NCBI RefSeq assembly: GCF_016785095.1
Contig: NZ_JAEKJB010000011.1
Span: 124,001 to 188,000 of the forward strand
From: Alloalcanivorax marinus
GTDB lineage: Bacteria; Pseudomonadota; Gammaproteobacteria; Pseudomonadales; Alcanivoracaceae
Length of the DNA stretch: 64,000 bases
Direction of reading: 5' to 3'
This document shows positions 17,814-26,606 of the stretch, piece after piece. Position numbers and translations under genes: made by a program. Position 1 is the first letter of the stretch, and every line of letters starts with the position of its first letter. The notes beneath the pieces were generated by a model. The model was not told the origin of the DNA and searched no databases. It saw only the letters and a list, made by a program, of their open reading frames with translations.

Positions 17814-19337
17814 TCAGGGGGCGGTCGGCGCGGCGGCCGTCCGGTCGTTCCGTTCGGGGGTGGCGCTCCACCAGCCGCCGCCCAGGGCGTGGTAGAGCGC
17901 GGCGGTGTTCACGTAGCGCTGGCGCACCGCGTCGATGCGCGACAACAGCGCCTGGTTGTAGCGTTGCTCGGCGCTGAGCACGTCCAGATAGCCGGCGGCG
18001 CCGGCCCGGTACTGCTTGCGCACCAGCGCCAGGCTGTCGCGGTTGGCTTCCAGGGAGTGATCGCGGGCATTGAGGCCGTCGGCGTCGCGCTGGATGGCGT
18101 CGAGCACGTCGGCCACCTGCACGAAGGCGCCCAGCACGGTGTCCCGATAGTGGGCGTACTCCGCTTCCCAGGCCGCCTGGGCGGCTTTTTTGTTGGCGCG
18201 CAGGGTGCCGCCGTGGAACAGCGGCGCGGTGAGATCGGCGCCCAGGCTCCAGACCTTGGCGGCGGGTTCGAACAGGGCGTCGCCGTGGTTGGCCACGGAG
18301 CCCAGGCTGGCGGTGAGATTCAGGTTGGGATAGAGCCGCGCGGTGGCCAGGCCCACCCGGGCGTTGGCGGCGTGCAGCTGTTCTTCCGCCGCCAGGATAT
18401 CGGGACGCTGGCGCACCAGTTCGGAGGGCAGGCTGACCGGCAACTCCGCCGGCAGGTTCAGGTCCGCCAGTGACAGCGGCGGCGCCCGGAAGGTGGACGG
18501 GTCGGCGCCCACCAGCCGTGCCAGGGCATGTTCGGTGGTGGCCAGATCGTGGCGCAGGGTGGGCAGTTGCGCCTGGCTGTCGGCCAGTTGCGCGCGGGCG
18601 CGCAGCACGTCGGCGTAGGCCACGGAGCCGGCCTGTTCCTGCTCGCTCAGCAGTTCCGCCTGATCGCGCTGCAGGCGCACGATGGTCTCGCTGGCGGCGA
18701 GCCGGTCGCGCAGGGCGGCCAGCCGCACCGTGGTCACCACCACGTTGTCCACCAGGGTCAGCATGCTGCCGCGCAGCAGGTTTTGTGCGTATGCCACCTG
18801 GGCCACCTGGGCTTCGGTTTCCCGGTCCGAGGCGTGGAACAGATCCAGGTCATAGCTCAACGCCAGCCTTGCCTCGTAGAGGTTGAAGACGTTGTTGAAC
18901 ATGGGATTGTCCTGGCCGATCCGCGCGCCATTGGAACGCTGGCGGGTGGCGCCGCCGGACAGATCCAGGTCGGGCAGGTCGGAGCCGGACACCGCCTCCA
19001 GCTGATGGGCGGCCTGGCGCAGGCTGGCCTGGCTGGCGCGCAGCGACGGGCTGTTCTCCATGGCCTGGCGGATCAACGCGTCCAGCGCCGGGGATCCGAA
19101 CAGCCGGTACCAGTCGGCGGCGATGGGCGCGCCCTCGGTGAATCTCTGGGCGCCGCCGCCGGGGCCGTCGGTGCGGGCGGTCTCGCCGACCGGCGCGCGC
19201 ACCTGGTAATCCTCGGCCAGCTCGTCCGCCGGCGATTGGAAGTCCGGGCCCACCGCGCAGGCGCCCAGCGTCAGCGCCATCAGCGCGACCAGCGTGGGGC
19301 GCCGCCAGCGGCGAACGGGGATAAGGGAACTGGGCAT
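17814..19337 (-). CDS. Outer-membrane efflux lipoprotein (NodT/OprM family)
   Basis: TolC-like channel of 507 residues. The chosen start MPSSLIPVRR (19337) gives a lipoprotein signal with lipobox LGAC at about residue 28, followed by AVGPDF, typical of NodT-family factors. Duplicated helical repeats include RASQASLRQAAHQLEAVSGSDLP and LALVRKQYRAGAAGYLDVLSAEQ. It is the first gene of the pump operon and is divergent from a TetR regulator. Confidence 0.92.
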   Translation of the reverse strand: MPSSLIPVRRWRRPTLVALMALTLGACAVGPDFQSPADELAEDYQVRAPVGETARTDGPGGGAQRFTEGAPIAADWYRLFGSPALDALIRQAMENSPSLRASQASLRQAAHQLEAVSGSDLPDLDLSGGATRQRSNGARIGQDNPMFNNVFNLYEARLALSYDLDLFHASDRETEAQVAQVAYAQNLLRGSMLTLVDNVVVTTVRLAALRDRLAASETIVRLQRDQAELLSEQEQAGSVAYADVLRARAQLADSQAQLPTLRHDLATTEHALARLVGADPSTFRAPPLSLADLNLPAELPVSLPSELVRQRPDILAAEEQLHAANARVGLATARLYPNLNLTASLGSVANHGDALFEPAAKVWSLGADLTAPLFHGGTLRANKKAAQAAWEAEYAHYRDTVLGAFVQVADVLDAIQRDADGLNARDHSLEANRDSLALVRKQYRAGAAGYLDVLSAEQRYNQALLSRIDAVRQRYVNTAALYHALGGGWWSATPERNDRTAAAPTAP

Positions 19338-19390
19338 GAAACGCCTCCCGATGAAGTCGGGCAACATTCTTGAACAGTCCAATGACAAAA

Positions 19391-19402
19391 TCAATCGATT
19401 GA
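19391..19402. promoter_or_regulatory. Candidate TetR operator
   Basis: Perfect 12-base palindrome TCAATCGATTGA in the 101-base gap between the divergent pump operon and its TetR regulator, 36 bases before the regulator ATG. The flanking sequence is AT-rich, as expected of a shared promoter region. Confidence 0.6.
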
Positions 19403-19438
19403 ATTAATATTGGCCTTTTCACGCCACCGGAACCCAGC

Positions 19439-20170
19439 ATGGCCAAGCCCGGCACCGGGCCCGCGACGGGCCCTGAATCCGCCTCCTCCACAGGGCATGC
19501 CCGCGGCGAATCCGCGCGCAGCGAAGCTACCCGCAAGCGGCTGATCGACGCTGGCCTGCGCCTGTTCAGCCGTCAGGGCTTCGACGCCGTCAGTACCCGG
19601 GCCCTGGCCAACGCCGCCAAGGCCAATCTGGCCGCCATCCCCTACCACTTCCAGTCCAAGGAAGGGCTCTATCGGGCGGTGGCCTGGCGCATCGTGGAAA
19701 CCGTGCGTCCAGCCATGGAGCACGCCGTGGTGGAAGTGCGTGATCGCCACGCCGATGGCGTCACCGACCTGGCCCGGGCCCGCGAGGACGTGGCGTTGCT
19801 GGTCGGCGCCCTGCTCGAGAAGATTCTTGCTCAGCGCGACAAGTACGAGATCGGCTACTTTCTGCTGCGCGAGCAGATGCAGCCCACCGCCGCCATGGAC
19901 ATCCTGTACGACGAACTGATCCAGCCGGTGCACGAGTTGATGGCGCGTCTGGTGGGGCCGTTGCGCGGCAAACCGGAAACCGATCCGGATGTGATCATCG
20001 AAGTGCAGGCGTTGTACGGTGAGGCCATCGTGTTCGGCGTGCACCGCACCACGCTGATCCGGCGCCTGGGGGTGAAGCGCCTGGAAGACGATCACCTGGC
20101 GCGCATCGCCCGGGTGGTGCGTGAAACCCTGCTGCGTCAGTTTCCTCTCTCCGAACCGCCGGTGCTCTGA
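19439..20170 (+). CDS. TetR-family regulator with CerR-type C terminus
   Basis: Repressor-type regulator of 243 residues. The N-terminal domain has ATRKRLIDAGLRLFSRQGFDAVSTRALANAAKANLAAIPYHF split across the usual three helices; the rest is a helical ligand and dimerisation domain with REQMQPTAAMDILYDEL, resembling the CerR/DUF1956 group. A basic, alanine-rich leader of about 25 residues precedes it. Its divergent position over the EmrAB pump implies control of that operon and of itself. Confidence 0.88.
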   Translation: MAKPGTGPATGPESASSTGHARGESARSEATRKRLIDAGLRLFSRQGFDAVSTRALANAAKANLAAIPYHFQSKEGLYRAVAWRIVETVRPAMEHAVVEVRDRHADGVTDLARAREDVALLVGALLEKILAQRDKYEIGYFLLREQMQPTAAMDILYDELIQPVHELMARLVGPLRGKPETDPDVIIEVQALYGEAIVFGVHRTTLIRRLGVKRLEDDHLARIARVVRETLLRQFPLSEPPVL

Positions 20171-20222
20171 GCCCCCGGCGCCGGAACCTTCCCGGCGTCC
20201 GATCAGTCCTACCCGGTTATGG

Positions 20223-20245
20223 CCGCCGACGGCTCGTGTCGGCGG
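20223..20245 (+). terminator. Hairpin after the TetR gene
   Basis: Perfect inverted repeat CCGCCGAC / GTCGGCGG with a 7-base loop, 53 bases after the regulator stop codon and before the peptidase operon. No T-run follows. Confidence 0.45.
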
Positions 20246-20300
20246 GGGCTAACCATCATAATCGCCGGTTCCCTGACCCCGGTCGTTCAGAGGAAAACGC

Positions 20301-21623
20301 ATGAAAAAACTGTGGATCGCCCTGGCGTTGAGCCTGGTCGCGGTGACCGCGCGGGCGGACCTGCCCACCCATGAATTCCAGCTCGATAACGGCCTGGACG
20401 TGCTGGTGCGCGAGGATCATCGCGCTCCGGTGGTCACCGTGATGATCTGGTTCAAGGCCGGCAGCATCGACGAGGCGCCCTACGAAACCGGCGTCGCCCA
20501 TCTGCTTGAGCACATGATGTTCCGCAACAGCAAGCATCTGGCCCCCGGTGAATTCTCGCGCACCGTGGCGCGCTTCGGCGGCAGCGACAACGCCTTCACC
20601 AGCTTTGATTTCACCGCCTATTACCAGCAGTACGAGGCCTCGCGGCTGCCGCTGGCCTTGGAACTGGAAGCCGAGCGGCTCAAGAACCTGCGCATCGAGG
20701 ACGAGGACTTCCAGCGCGAGCTGCAGGTGGTGATGGAAGAGCGGCGCCAGCGCACCGACGACAAGCCCACCGCCCTGGCCTGGGAGAAATTCCAGGCGGT
20801 GGCGCGGCCCGGCACCGGCTATGCTCACCCGATCATCGGCTGGCGGGACCAGCTTGCCCAGCTCAAGCCGGAGCAGGCGCGCAGCTGGTACCGACGCTTT
20901 TATGTGCCCGGCAACGCCACCCTGGTGATCGCCGGTGATGTCACCGAGGCCGAGGCCCGGCCCCTGGTGGAAAAGTTCTTCGGCGCCATCGCCGCCGGCG
21001 AGACCCCGCCGCGTCCGGAGCCGACGCTGAATCCGCCCGCTGGCGAGCGGCGCATGACCTTGCGGCTGCCGGTGCGGGTGCCGGCGCTCTACATGCTTTA
21101 TAACGTGCCCTCCCTGACCACCGCCGAGGACCCGGCTACCTTCTACGCTTTGACCATGCTCGGTGGCGTGCTGGACGGTGGCCTCAGTGCCCGCGTGGAA
21201 AGCAATCTGGTGCGCGGCCAGCGCCTGGCCGCCGGCGCCGGCGCCGGTTACGACGGCCTGCAGCGCGGCAACGGCACCTTTACCTTCAGCGCTTCCCCGA
21301 ACCCGGGCGTCAGCCTGGATGACCTGGAGGCCGCGTTCGAGAAGGAAGTGCGCAAGATCGCTGAACAGCCCCCCAGCGCCGAGGAGATGGACCGGGTGCG
21401 TGCCGGGGTGTTGGCCGGCCAGGTCTATCAGCGTGATTCGGTGATGGGCCAGGCCATGGAGCTGGGCCGCCTGTCGGTGCTGGGCGTGGATTGGCGCCTG
21501 GCCGAGCAGTTCGACGACAACCTGGCGAAGGTGACCCCCGAACAGGTGCAACAGGCGGCCCGTGACTGGCTGGTGGCCGAACGCCGCGCCGTGGCCCATG
21601 TGATTCCGGAGGAGCAGCAATGA
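20301..21623 (+). CDS. M16-family zinc peptidase, catalytic subunit
   Basis: Exported pitrilysin-type protein of 440 residues with signal peptide MKKLWIALALSLVAVTARA. The inverted zinc motif HLLEH is at about residue 71 (GVAHLLEHMMFRNS), with the downstream glutamate in the region around ELEAERLKNLRI. It has two half-domains as in other M16B enzymes. Its stop codon overlaps the start of the next gene (ATGA), so the two are translationally coupled and probably form a heterodimer. Confidence 0.9.
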   Translation: MKKLWIALALSLVAVTARADLPTHEFQLDNGLDVLVREDHRAPVVTVMIWFKAGSIDEAPYETGVAHLLEHMMFRNSKHLAPGEFSRTVARFGGSDNAFTSFDFTAYYQQYEASRLPLALELEAERLKNLRIEDEDFQRELQVVMEERRQRTDDKPTALAWEKFQAVARPGTGYAHPIIGWRDQLAQLKPEQARSWYRRFYVPGNATLVIAGDVTEAEARPLVEKFFGAIAAGETPPRPEPTLNPPAGERRMTLRLPVRVPALYMLYNVPSLTTAEDPATFYALTMLGGVLDGGLSARVESNLVRGQRLAAGAGAGYDGLQRGNGTFTFSASPNPGVSLDDLEAAFEKEVRKIAEQPPSAEEMDRVRAGVLAGQVYQRDSVMGQAMELGRLSVLGVDWRLAEQFDDNLAKVTPEQVQQAARDWLVAERRAVAHVIPEEQQ

Positions 21624-23035
21624 AGATGGCAGCCCACAGTCCCCTGAAGATGGTCGTCGCGACGCTCTGCACTCTGGCTCTGGCCGGTTGCGCCGGGTTT
21701 CCCACCAGCGCCCGGCAGGTAAGCCAGGCGGAACCGGCGGCGCCGGAGCTGGCGATTCAGTCCTGGCAAACCGATCAGGGCGCCAAGGTGCTGTTCGTGC
21801 CGTCCGAGGCGCTGCCGATGCTGGATGTGCGCCTGGTGATGCACGCCGGCGGCGCCCGTGACGGCGACCAGCCCGGCCTGGCCTCCCTGACCAGTGCCCT
21901 GATCGGCGAAGGCGCCGAGGGGCTGAGCGTGGACGACATCGCCCGTGGGTTCGAGGATCGGGGTGCCAGCTTCTCCACCGGCAGCTATCAGGACATGGGG
22001 GTGATCAGCCTGCGCACCCTGTCCAAGCCGGCCTGGCGCGATGACGCCGTGGATCTGCTGGCGCGGGTGATCGGCCAGCCCACTTTCCCCCAGGATGCCC
22101 TGGATCGCCTGCGTACCCGTGCCCTGCAAGGGCTGAAGATGGAAAAGCAGGTGCCCGGCCCGCAGGTGGAAAAGGCCTTCCAGCGCGTGGTATTCGGTGA
22201 TCACCCCTACGGCCATGCGGATTCCGGCACCCTGGAGAGCCTGCCCGGCATTACCCGGGAAGATCTGCGCCGCTTCCATGAGCGCTATTACGCCGCCGGC
22301 AACACGGTCATCGCCCTGGTGGGTGACGTCAGCCGCGAGCGGGCCGAGGCGATCGCCGCCGAGCTCAGCGCGGCACTGCCCGAAGGCGGCCCGGCGCCGG
22401 AGATGCCGCGCGCGGAAAAACCCGCCGCGCGGGTCACCGAGCACCTCACCTTCCCGTCCAACCAGACCCACATCCTGATCGGCGGCCAGGCCACCTGGCG
22501 CGGCAACCCGGACCACGCGGCGCTCTATGTGGGCAACTACATTCTCGGCGGTGGCGGTTTCGCCTCCCTGCTCACCCAGGAGGTACGCGAGAAGCACGGC
22601 TATGTGTACGGTGTGTCCAGCTACTTCCAGCCGATGGCCGGCGGCGGGCCCTTCCGCCTGCAGCTTCAGACCGCCAACGACAACGCCGACCAGGCCCTGG
22701 GGCTGACCATGGGCATCCTGCGTGACTTCATCGCCAACGGCCCCACCCAGGAACAGCTCGACAACGCCAAGGCCAACATTCTTGGCCGCCGGGCACTGGA
22801 AACCGCCGACAACGGCGATATCATCGGCCAGCTTGGCGCCATCGGCTTCTATGATCTGCCCCTGGATTATCTCCAGCGCTTCAACCGGCAGGTCAAGGCG
22901 GTCACGGTGGCGGACATTCGCGAGGCGTTCCAGCGTGCCCTCGACGCCGACCGGCTGGCCATCGTCAGCATCGGCCCGGAGGCGCCGCGTCTGCCACAAG
23001 GCGGGAAGAATGAAACCCAGGGGCAAGACCAGTAG
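21620..23035 (+). CDS. M16-family protein, non-catalytic partner
   Basis: Protein of 471 residues with a lipoprotein-type signal (ATLCTLALAGCAGF). The M16 fold is retained (VMHAGGARDGDQPGLASLTSALIGEGAEG, NQTHILIGGQATWRGNPDH, GSLLTQEVREKHGYVYGVSSYF-like segment near residue 310), but the HxxEH position reads LASLTSALIGEGAEG, so no zinc site is seen. It should be the inactive partner of the preceding peptidase, anchored to a membrane by its lipid. Its 3' end overlaps rsmD by 26 bases. Confidence 0.88.
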   Translation: MKMAAHSPLKMVVATLCTLALAGCAGFPTSARQVSQAEPAAPELAIQSWQTDQGAKVLFVPSEALPMLDVRLVMHAGGARDGDQPGLASLTSALIGEGAEGLSVDDIARGFEDRGASFSTGSYQDMGVISLRTLSKPAWRDDAVDLLARVIGQPTFPQDALDRLRTRALQGLKMEKQVPGPQVEKAFQRVVFGDHPYGHADSGTLESLPGITREDLRRFHERYYAAGNTVIALVGDVSRERAEAIAAELSAALPEGGPAPEMPRAEKPAARVTEHLTFPSNQTHILIGGQATWRGNPDHAALYVGNYILGGGGFASLLTQEVREKHGYVYGVSSYFQPMAGGGPFRLQLQTANDNADQALGLTMGILRDFIANGPTQEQLDNAKANILGRRALETADNGDIIGQLGAIGFYDLPLDYLQRFNRQVKAVTVADIREAFQRALDADRLAIVSIGPEAPRLPQGGKNETQGQDQ

Positions 23036-23585
23036 GGGCCAGATCCGGATCATCGGCGGCGAGCGGCGCGGCCACCGGCTGCACTTCGTCGATCAGCGCG
23101 GCGATCTGCGGCCGTCCTCGGATCGCATGCGCGAAACGCTGTTCAACTGGCTGCAGGCGGACGTGCCCGGTGCCCGGGTGCTGGACCTGTTCGCCGGCTC
23201 CGGTGCCCTCGGCGCGGAAGCGCTCAGCCGGGGCGCCGCCCACGCCGTGCTGGTGGAGCGCAAGCGCGAGCGCTGCGCCGACCTGAGCCGGCAACTGGAG
23301 CCGCTGTTCGGCGAGCGGGTGCGGGTGCGCTGCGCGGACGCCCTCAAGTGGCTGCCGCGCAGCAGCGAGCGCTTTGATCTGGTGTTCATCGACCCGCCCT
23401 ATGATCTGGGGCTGGCGGAACCGGCCTGCGCGGCCCTGGAGGAACTGGGGCTGCTCGCCGACGATGCCCTGATCTACGTGGAGTCCCGGCGTCAGGCGGA
23501 CGCCCCGGCGGTGCCGGACGGCTGGGAACTGTTGCGCGAAAAGGACGGCGGTGACGTGCGCGCCCGCCTTTACAGAAAAGAGTAG
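23010..23585 (+). CDS. rsmD: 16S rRNA (guanine966-N2)-methyltransferase
   Basis: Enzyme of 191 residues that methylates G966 of 16S rRNA. It starts MKPRGKTSRG at 23010, inside the end of the peptidase gene, with GGGAAG just upstream. RsmD marks are IRIIGGERRG, LRPSSDRMRETLFNWL, VLDLFAGSGALGAEALSRGA and the catalytic FIDPPYD. The longer open frame beginning at 22722 is an artefact of overlap. Confidence 0.94.
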   Translation: MKPRGKTSRGQIRIIGGERRGHRLHFVDQRGDLRPSSDRMRETLFNWLQADVPGARVLDLFAGSGALGAEALSRGAAHAVLVERKRERCADLSRQLEPLFGERVRVRCADALKWLPRSSERFDLVFIDPPYDLGLAEPACAALEELGLLADDALIYVESRRQADAPAVPDGWELLREKDGGDVRARLYRKE

Positions 23586-23619
23586 CGGCCCGAGGCCGCA
23601 TGGTTTTTGGAGGTATATT

Positions 23620-24612
23620 TTGGGCCTTGCCATAGGGGCGGTGATCGCCGGCCTGGTGATTCTGATCTGGAGCGCCGACCGGTTCGTGGACGGCGCCTCC
23701 GCCACCGCCCGCCACGCGGGCATGCCGACCCTGCTGATCGGCATGCTGGTGATCGGCTTCGGTACCTCCGCGCCGGAAATGGTGGTCTCGGCGCTGGCGT
23801 CCCTGGACGGCAATCCGGGGCTGGCCCTGGGTAATGCCTACGGCTCCAACATCACCAACATTGCGTTGATCCTCGGCGTCACCGCGATCATCAGCCCGAT
23901 CGCCGTGCAATCCACGGTGCTGCGCCGGGAACTGCCGGTGCTGGCGGTGATTACCGTACTGTCCGGCTACCAGTTGCTCGACGGCCAGGTCAGCGGCCTG
24001 GATGCCGCGGTGTTGCTGGTGGTGTTCGCCGGCTTGATGGGCTGGTCCGTGTATCAGGGCATGAGCGGCCAGGGCGACCCCTTGGGCGGCGGCGTGGAAG
24101 GTGAACTGGAGGCGCAGCCTCTTCCTCTGGGCCGGGCGCTGTTCTGGCTGGTTACCGGGCTGGTGCTGCTGGTGGTCAGTTCCCGGTTGCTGGTGTGGGG
24201 GGCGGTGTTCATCGCCGAATCCCTGGGGGTCAGCGATCTGATCATCGGGCTGACCGTGGTGGCGGTGGGAACCTCCCTGCCGGAGCTGGCCTCCGCTCTG
24301 GCGGCGGTGCGCAAGAACGAGCACGATCTGGCGCTCGGCAATGTGCTAGGCTCGAATCTGTTCAACACCCTGGCGGTGGTCGGCATCGCCGGCGCCATCA
24401 CGCCGGTGCCCACCGAGCCGGCGGTGCTGTACCGCGACTGGGTGGTGATGGCGGCGCTCACTCTGGCCCTGTTCGTGTTCGGCTACGGTTTTCGGGGCGC
24501 CGGCACGGGCCGCATCAACCGTTTTGAAGGCGCGATTCTGCTGGCCGCCTATCTGGGGTACACCGGCTATCTGATCAGCACTCTGGTCACCGCGCCGGGC
24601 GCCGGCGGCTGA
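23620..24612 (+). CDS. CaCA-family Na+/Ca2+ antiporter, paralogue 1
   Basis: YrbG-type cation exchanger of about 330 residues with two inverted alpha-repeats. Repeat 1 has GFGTSAPEMVVSALASLDGN and GNAYGSNITNIALILG; repeat 2 has VAVGTSLPELASALAAVRKNE and GNVLGSNLFNTLAVVG. I chose the TTG at 23620 because TTGGAGG lies 6 bases upstream; the frame is open further back into rsmD. It is clearly homologous to the gene at 48876. Confidence 0.88.
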   Translation: MGLAIGAVIAGLVILIWSADRFVDGASATARHAGMPTLLIGMLVIGFGTSAPEMVVSALASLDGNPGLALGNAYGSNITNIALILGVTAIISPIAVQSTVLRRELPVLAVITVLSGYQLLDGQVSGLDAAVLLVVFAGLMGWSVYQGMSGQGDPLGGGVEGELEAQPLPLGRALFWLVTGLVLLVVSSRLLVWGAVFIAESLGVSDLIIGLTVVAVGTSLPELASALAAVRKNEHDLALGNVLGSNLFNTLAVVGIAGAITPVPTEPAVLYRDWVVMAALTLALFVFGYGFRGAGTGRINRFEGAILLAAYLGYTGYLISTLVTAPGAGG

Positions 24613-24638
24613 CGCCGGCCCGCCAACAAGGAGAAACA

Positions 24639-25718
24639 ATGCGCGCGCCGCTGGAACAGAAATCCTTCCTGGCCCTGCTGCTGTTGGTCAGCGTGGCCTT
24701 CATGTGGGTGCTCAAGCCGTTCTTCGCGCCCATCTTCTGGGCCTGCGCCGTGGCGCTGATTTTTTATCCCGCCCAGCAGAGGCTGCTGCGCAAGTGGCCG
24801 GGGCGGCCCAACCTGGTGGCGCTGACCACGCTGCTGATCTGCACCGTGGTGGTGGTGATTCCGGTGCTGGCGGTGGCCGCCTCCTTCGTCACCGAGGGCG
24901 TGGCCATGTACCAGAAGCTGCAGCGGGGCGATCTGGACCCGCAGAAATACATCGATGCCTTCCGTACCGGTTTTCCCTCCGCCTACCACCTGCTGGAGCG
25001 CGCCGGCGTGGAATTCGGCAATCTGGGCGAGCAGCTGATCAACGGACTGAAGAGCGCCGGCCAGTTCCTTGGCAAGCGCGCCCTGGCAGTGGGCCAGAAC
25101 ACCTTCCAGTTCTTCATCGATCTGGGCCTGATGCTGTATCTCACTTTCTTCCTGCTGCGCGACGGGCCCAAGCTGGTGAACATGCTGATCCGCGCGCTGC
25201 CCCTGGGCGACGACCGGGAGATCCTGCTGTTCAACAAGTTCGCCGAAATCACCCGGGCCACCATCAAGGGCAATCTGGTGGTGGCGGCGGTGCAGGGCGC
25301 CTTGGGCGGTCTCATCTTCTGGATACTGGGCATCCCGGCGGCGCTGCTGTGGGGCGTGGCCATGGCCCTGCTGTCGCTGATCCCGGCGGTGGGCGCGAGC
25401 TTGATCTGGCTGCCGGTGGCGCTGTATTTGTATGCCGTGGGCGACGTCGCCGAGGCGGTGATCCTGACCGCCTTCGGCGCCGTGGTGATCGGCCTGGTGG
25501 ACAACCTGCTCCGGCCGATCCTGGTGGGCCGCGACACCAAGCTGCCGGACTATGTGGTGCTGTACTCCACCCTCGGCGGGCTGGCGCTGTTCGGGATCAC
25601 CGGTTTCGCCCTGGGACCGCTGCTGGCGGGCCTGTTCGTGGCCTTCTGGCAGATCTTCATTCAGGAATTCAACACGGAACCGGCGGACGTGGACATTGGT
25701 CCTACCGGAGACGAATAA
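24639..25718 (+). CDS. AI-2E family permease
   Basis: Membrane protein of 359 residues of the AI-2E/PerM/TqsA family, with about eight helices: an N-terminal pair (LALLLLVSVAFMWVLKPFFAPIFWACAVALIF), a long soluble segment around residues 85-150, and the conserved VQGALGGLIFWILGIPAALLWG and PAVGASLIWLPVALYLY regions near the C terminus. Members export or exchange diverse solutes; the name does not establish autoinducer transport. AAGGAG precedes the ATG, 26 bases after the antiporter gene. Confidence 0.87.
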   Translation: MRAPLEQKSFLALLLLVSVAFMWVLKPFFAPIFWACAVALIFYPAQQRLLRKWPGRPNLVALTTLLICTVVVVIPVLAVAASFVTEGVAMYQKLQRGDLDPQKYIDAFRTGFPSAYHLLERAGVEFGNLGEQLINGLKSAGQFLGKRALAVGQNTFQFFIDLGLMLYLTFFLLRDGPKLVNMLIRALPLGDDREILLFNKFAEITRATIKGNLVVAAVQGALGGLIFWILGIPAALLWGVAMALLSLIPAVGASLIWLPVALYLYAVGDVAEAVILTAFGAVVIGLVDNLLRPILVGRDTKLPDYVVLYSTLGGLALFGITGFALGPLLAGLFVAFWQIFIQEFNTEPADVDIGPTGDE

Positions 25719-25745
25719 CAGGGACGGAATCCCGGGGAGACGATC

Positions 25746-26531
25746 ATGAATCTGTTGTATTTCACGCCGCTGGTGGTGGCCGCCGCCGTGGCCAGCAGTT
25801 GCGGGGACGACGATGACGACGGCCTCGGTTCACTGCGTTCCGACGCCTCGGTGTTCTATTACAACCAGATCACCAGCAACGGCGCCGCCGATCAGAGCCT
25901 GTTGACGGTGGATGTCTCCCTGACCGGGGACGACGACAGCGACAGTGCTTCCGGTATCGGTTATTCCCTCGATGATGAAGGGCCGGAACTTCGGGTCCGC
26001 ATCGATGATGCCGATGATAATGATGACAACAGCGTTTCGTTGGTGGGCGAGAACAGCAGCGGTCGTTTGTTCCGTACTCGCGTCGATCTGGTCAATAACA
26101 GCAACTACACCGCGGTGTCCTACGGTGACACCGGCTTTAATACGGATATTGCCGTTTTCGAGCAGGATGGCAGTGACGTCGACTCCGGGGCCCGGTTCAG
26201 GGTCATCAATACGGTTGATCCGGAAGATCTGGATGCCAGTGGTTTCGCCTTGCGCTACAACGACGCGGGTACCGGCAATTACTTCGAGACGGGCTTGCGC
26301 CTTGGCCAGGCCACTGATTATCAGAGTACCAATGCAGGCAGTCTCAACCTGGTGGTCGCCCGTACCGGTGTCAGCCCGGAAGAGCGCTTTGCCCGCGTGG
26401 ATTGCTCGTTGAGTGGTTCCCGCACCTACGACGTGATCCTGGCGGTGAACGATCCGCTCAACCCGCCGCTCAGCGAGAGCGAGGCGGAGGACGAGCTGGT
26501 GATCTACTGCCATCCCCAGGAGCGCAACTGA
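25746..26531 (+). CDS. Acidic hypothetical lipoprotein
   Basis: Protein of 261 residues that I do not recognise. A short hydrophobic leader ends in VASSCGDDDDDG, which fits a lipobox with cysteine near residue 19. The mature chain is very rich in aspartate, with clusters (DDDDDG, GDDDSDSAS, DDADDNDDN), and is otherwise predicted as beta-strand-rich; two further cysteines lie near the C terminus (DCSLSG and VIYCHPQ). The aspartate clusters could bind calcium, but no canonical EF-hand or haemolysin repeat is seen. GGGGAGA precedes the ATG; it may be co-transcribed with the AI-2E gene 27 bases upstream. Confidence 0.7.
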   Translation: MNLLYFTPLVVAAAVASSCGDDDDDGLGSLRSDASVFYYNQITSNGAADQSLLTVDVSLTGDDDSDSASGIGYSLDDEGPELRVRIDDADDNDDNSVSLVGENSSGRLFRTRVDLVNNSNYTAVSYGDTGFNTDIAVFEQDGSDVDSGARFRVINTVDPEDLDASGFALRYNDAGTGNYFETGLRLGQATDYQSTNAGSLNLVVARTGVSPEERFARVDCSLSGSRTYDVILAVNDPLNPPLSESEAEDELVIYCHPQERN

Positions 26532-26606
26532 GGGCGCCCCTGTTCGGCATTGTGTTTCCCGAACCAGCGGTTAGCATGGCCGGGTCCGTTAGCCGGGGGA
26601 AGCGCC

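Noticed and set aside
24639..25718. Quorum-sensing autoinducer-2 exporter
   Set aside because: Only the broad family is supported; many members transport other solutes and no AI-2 genes are nearby.
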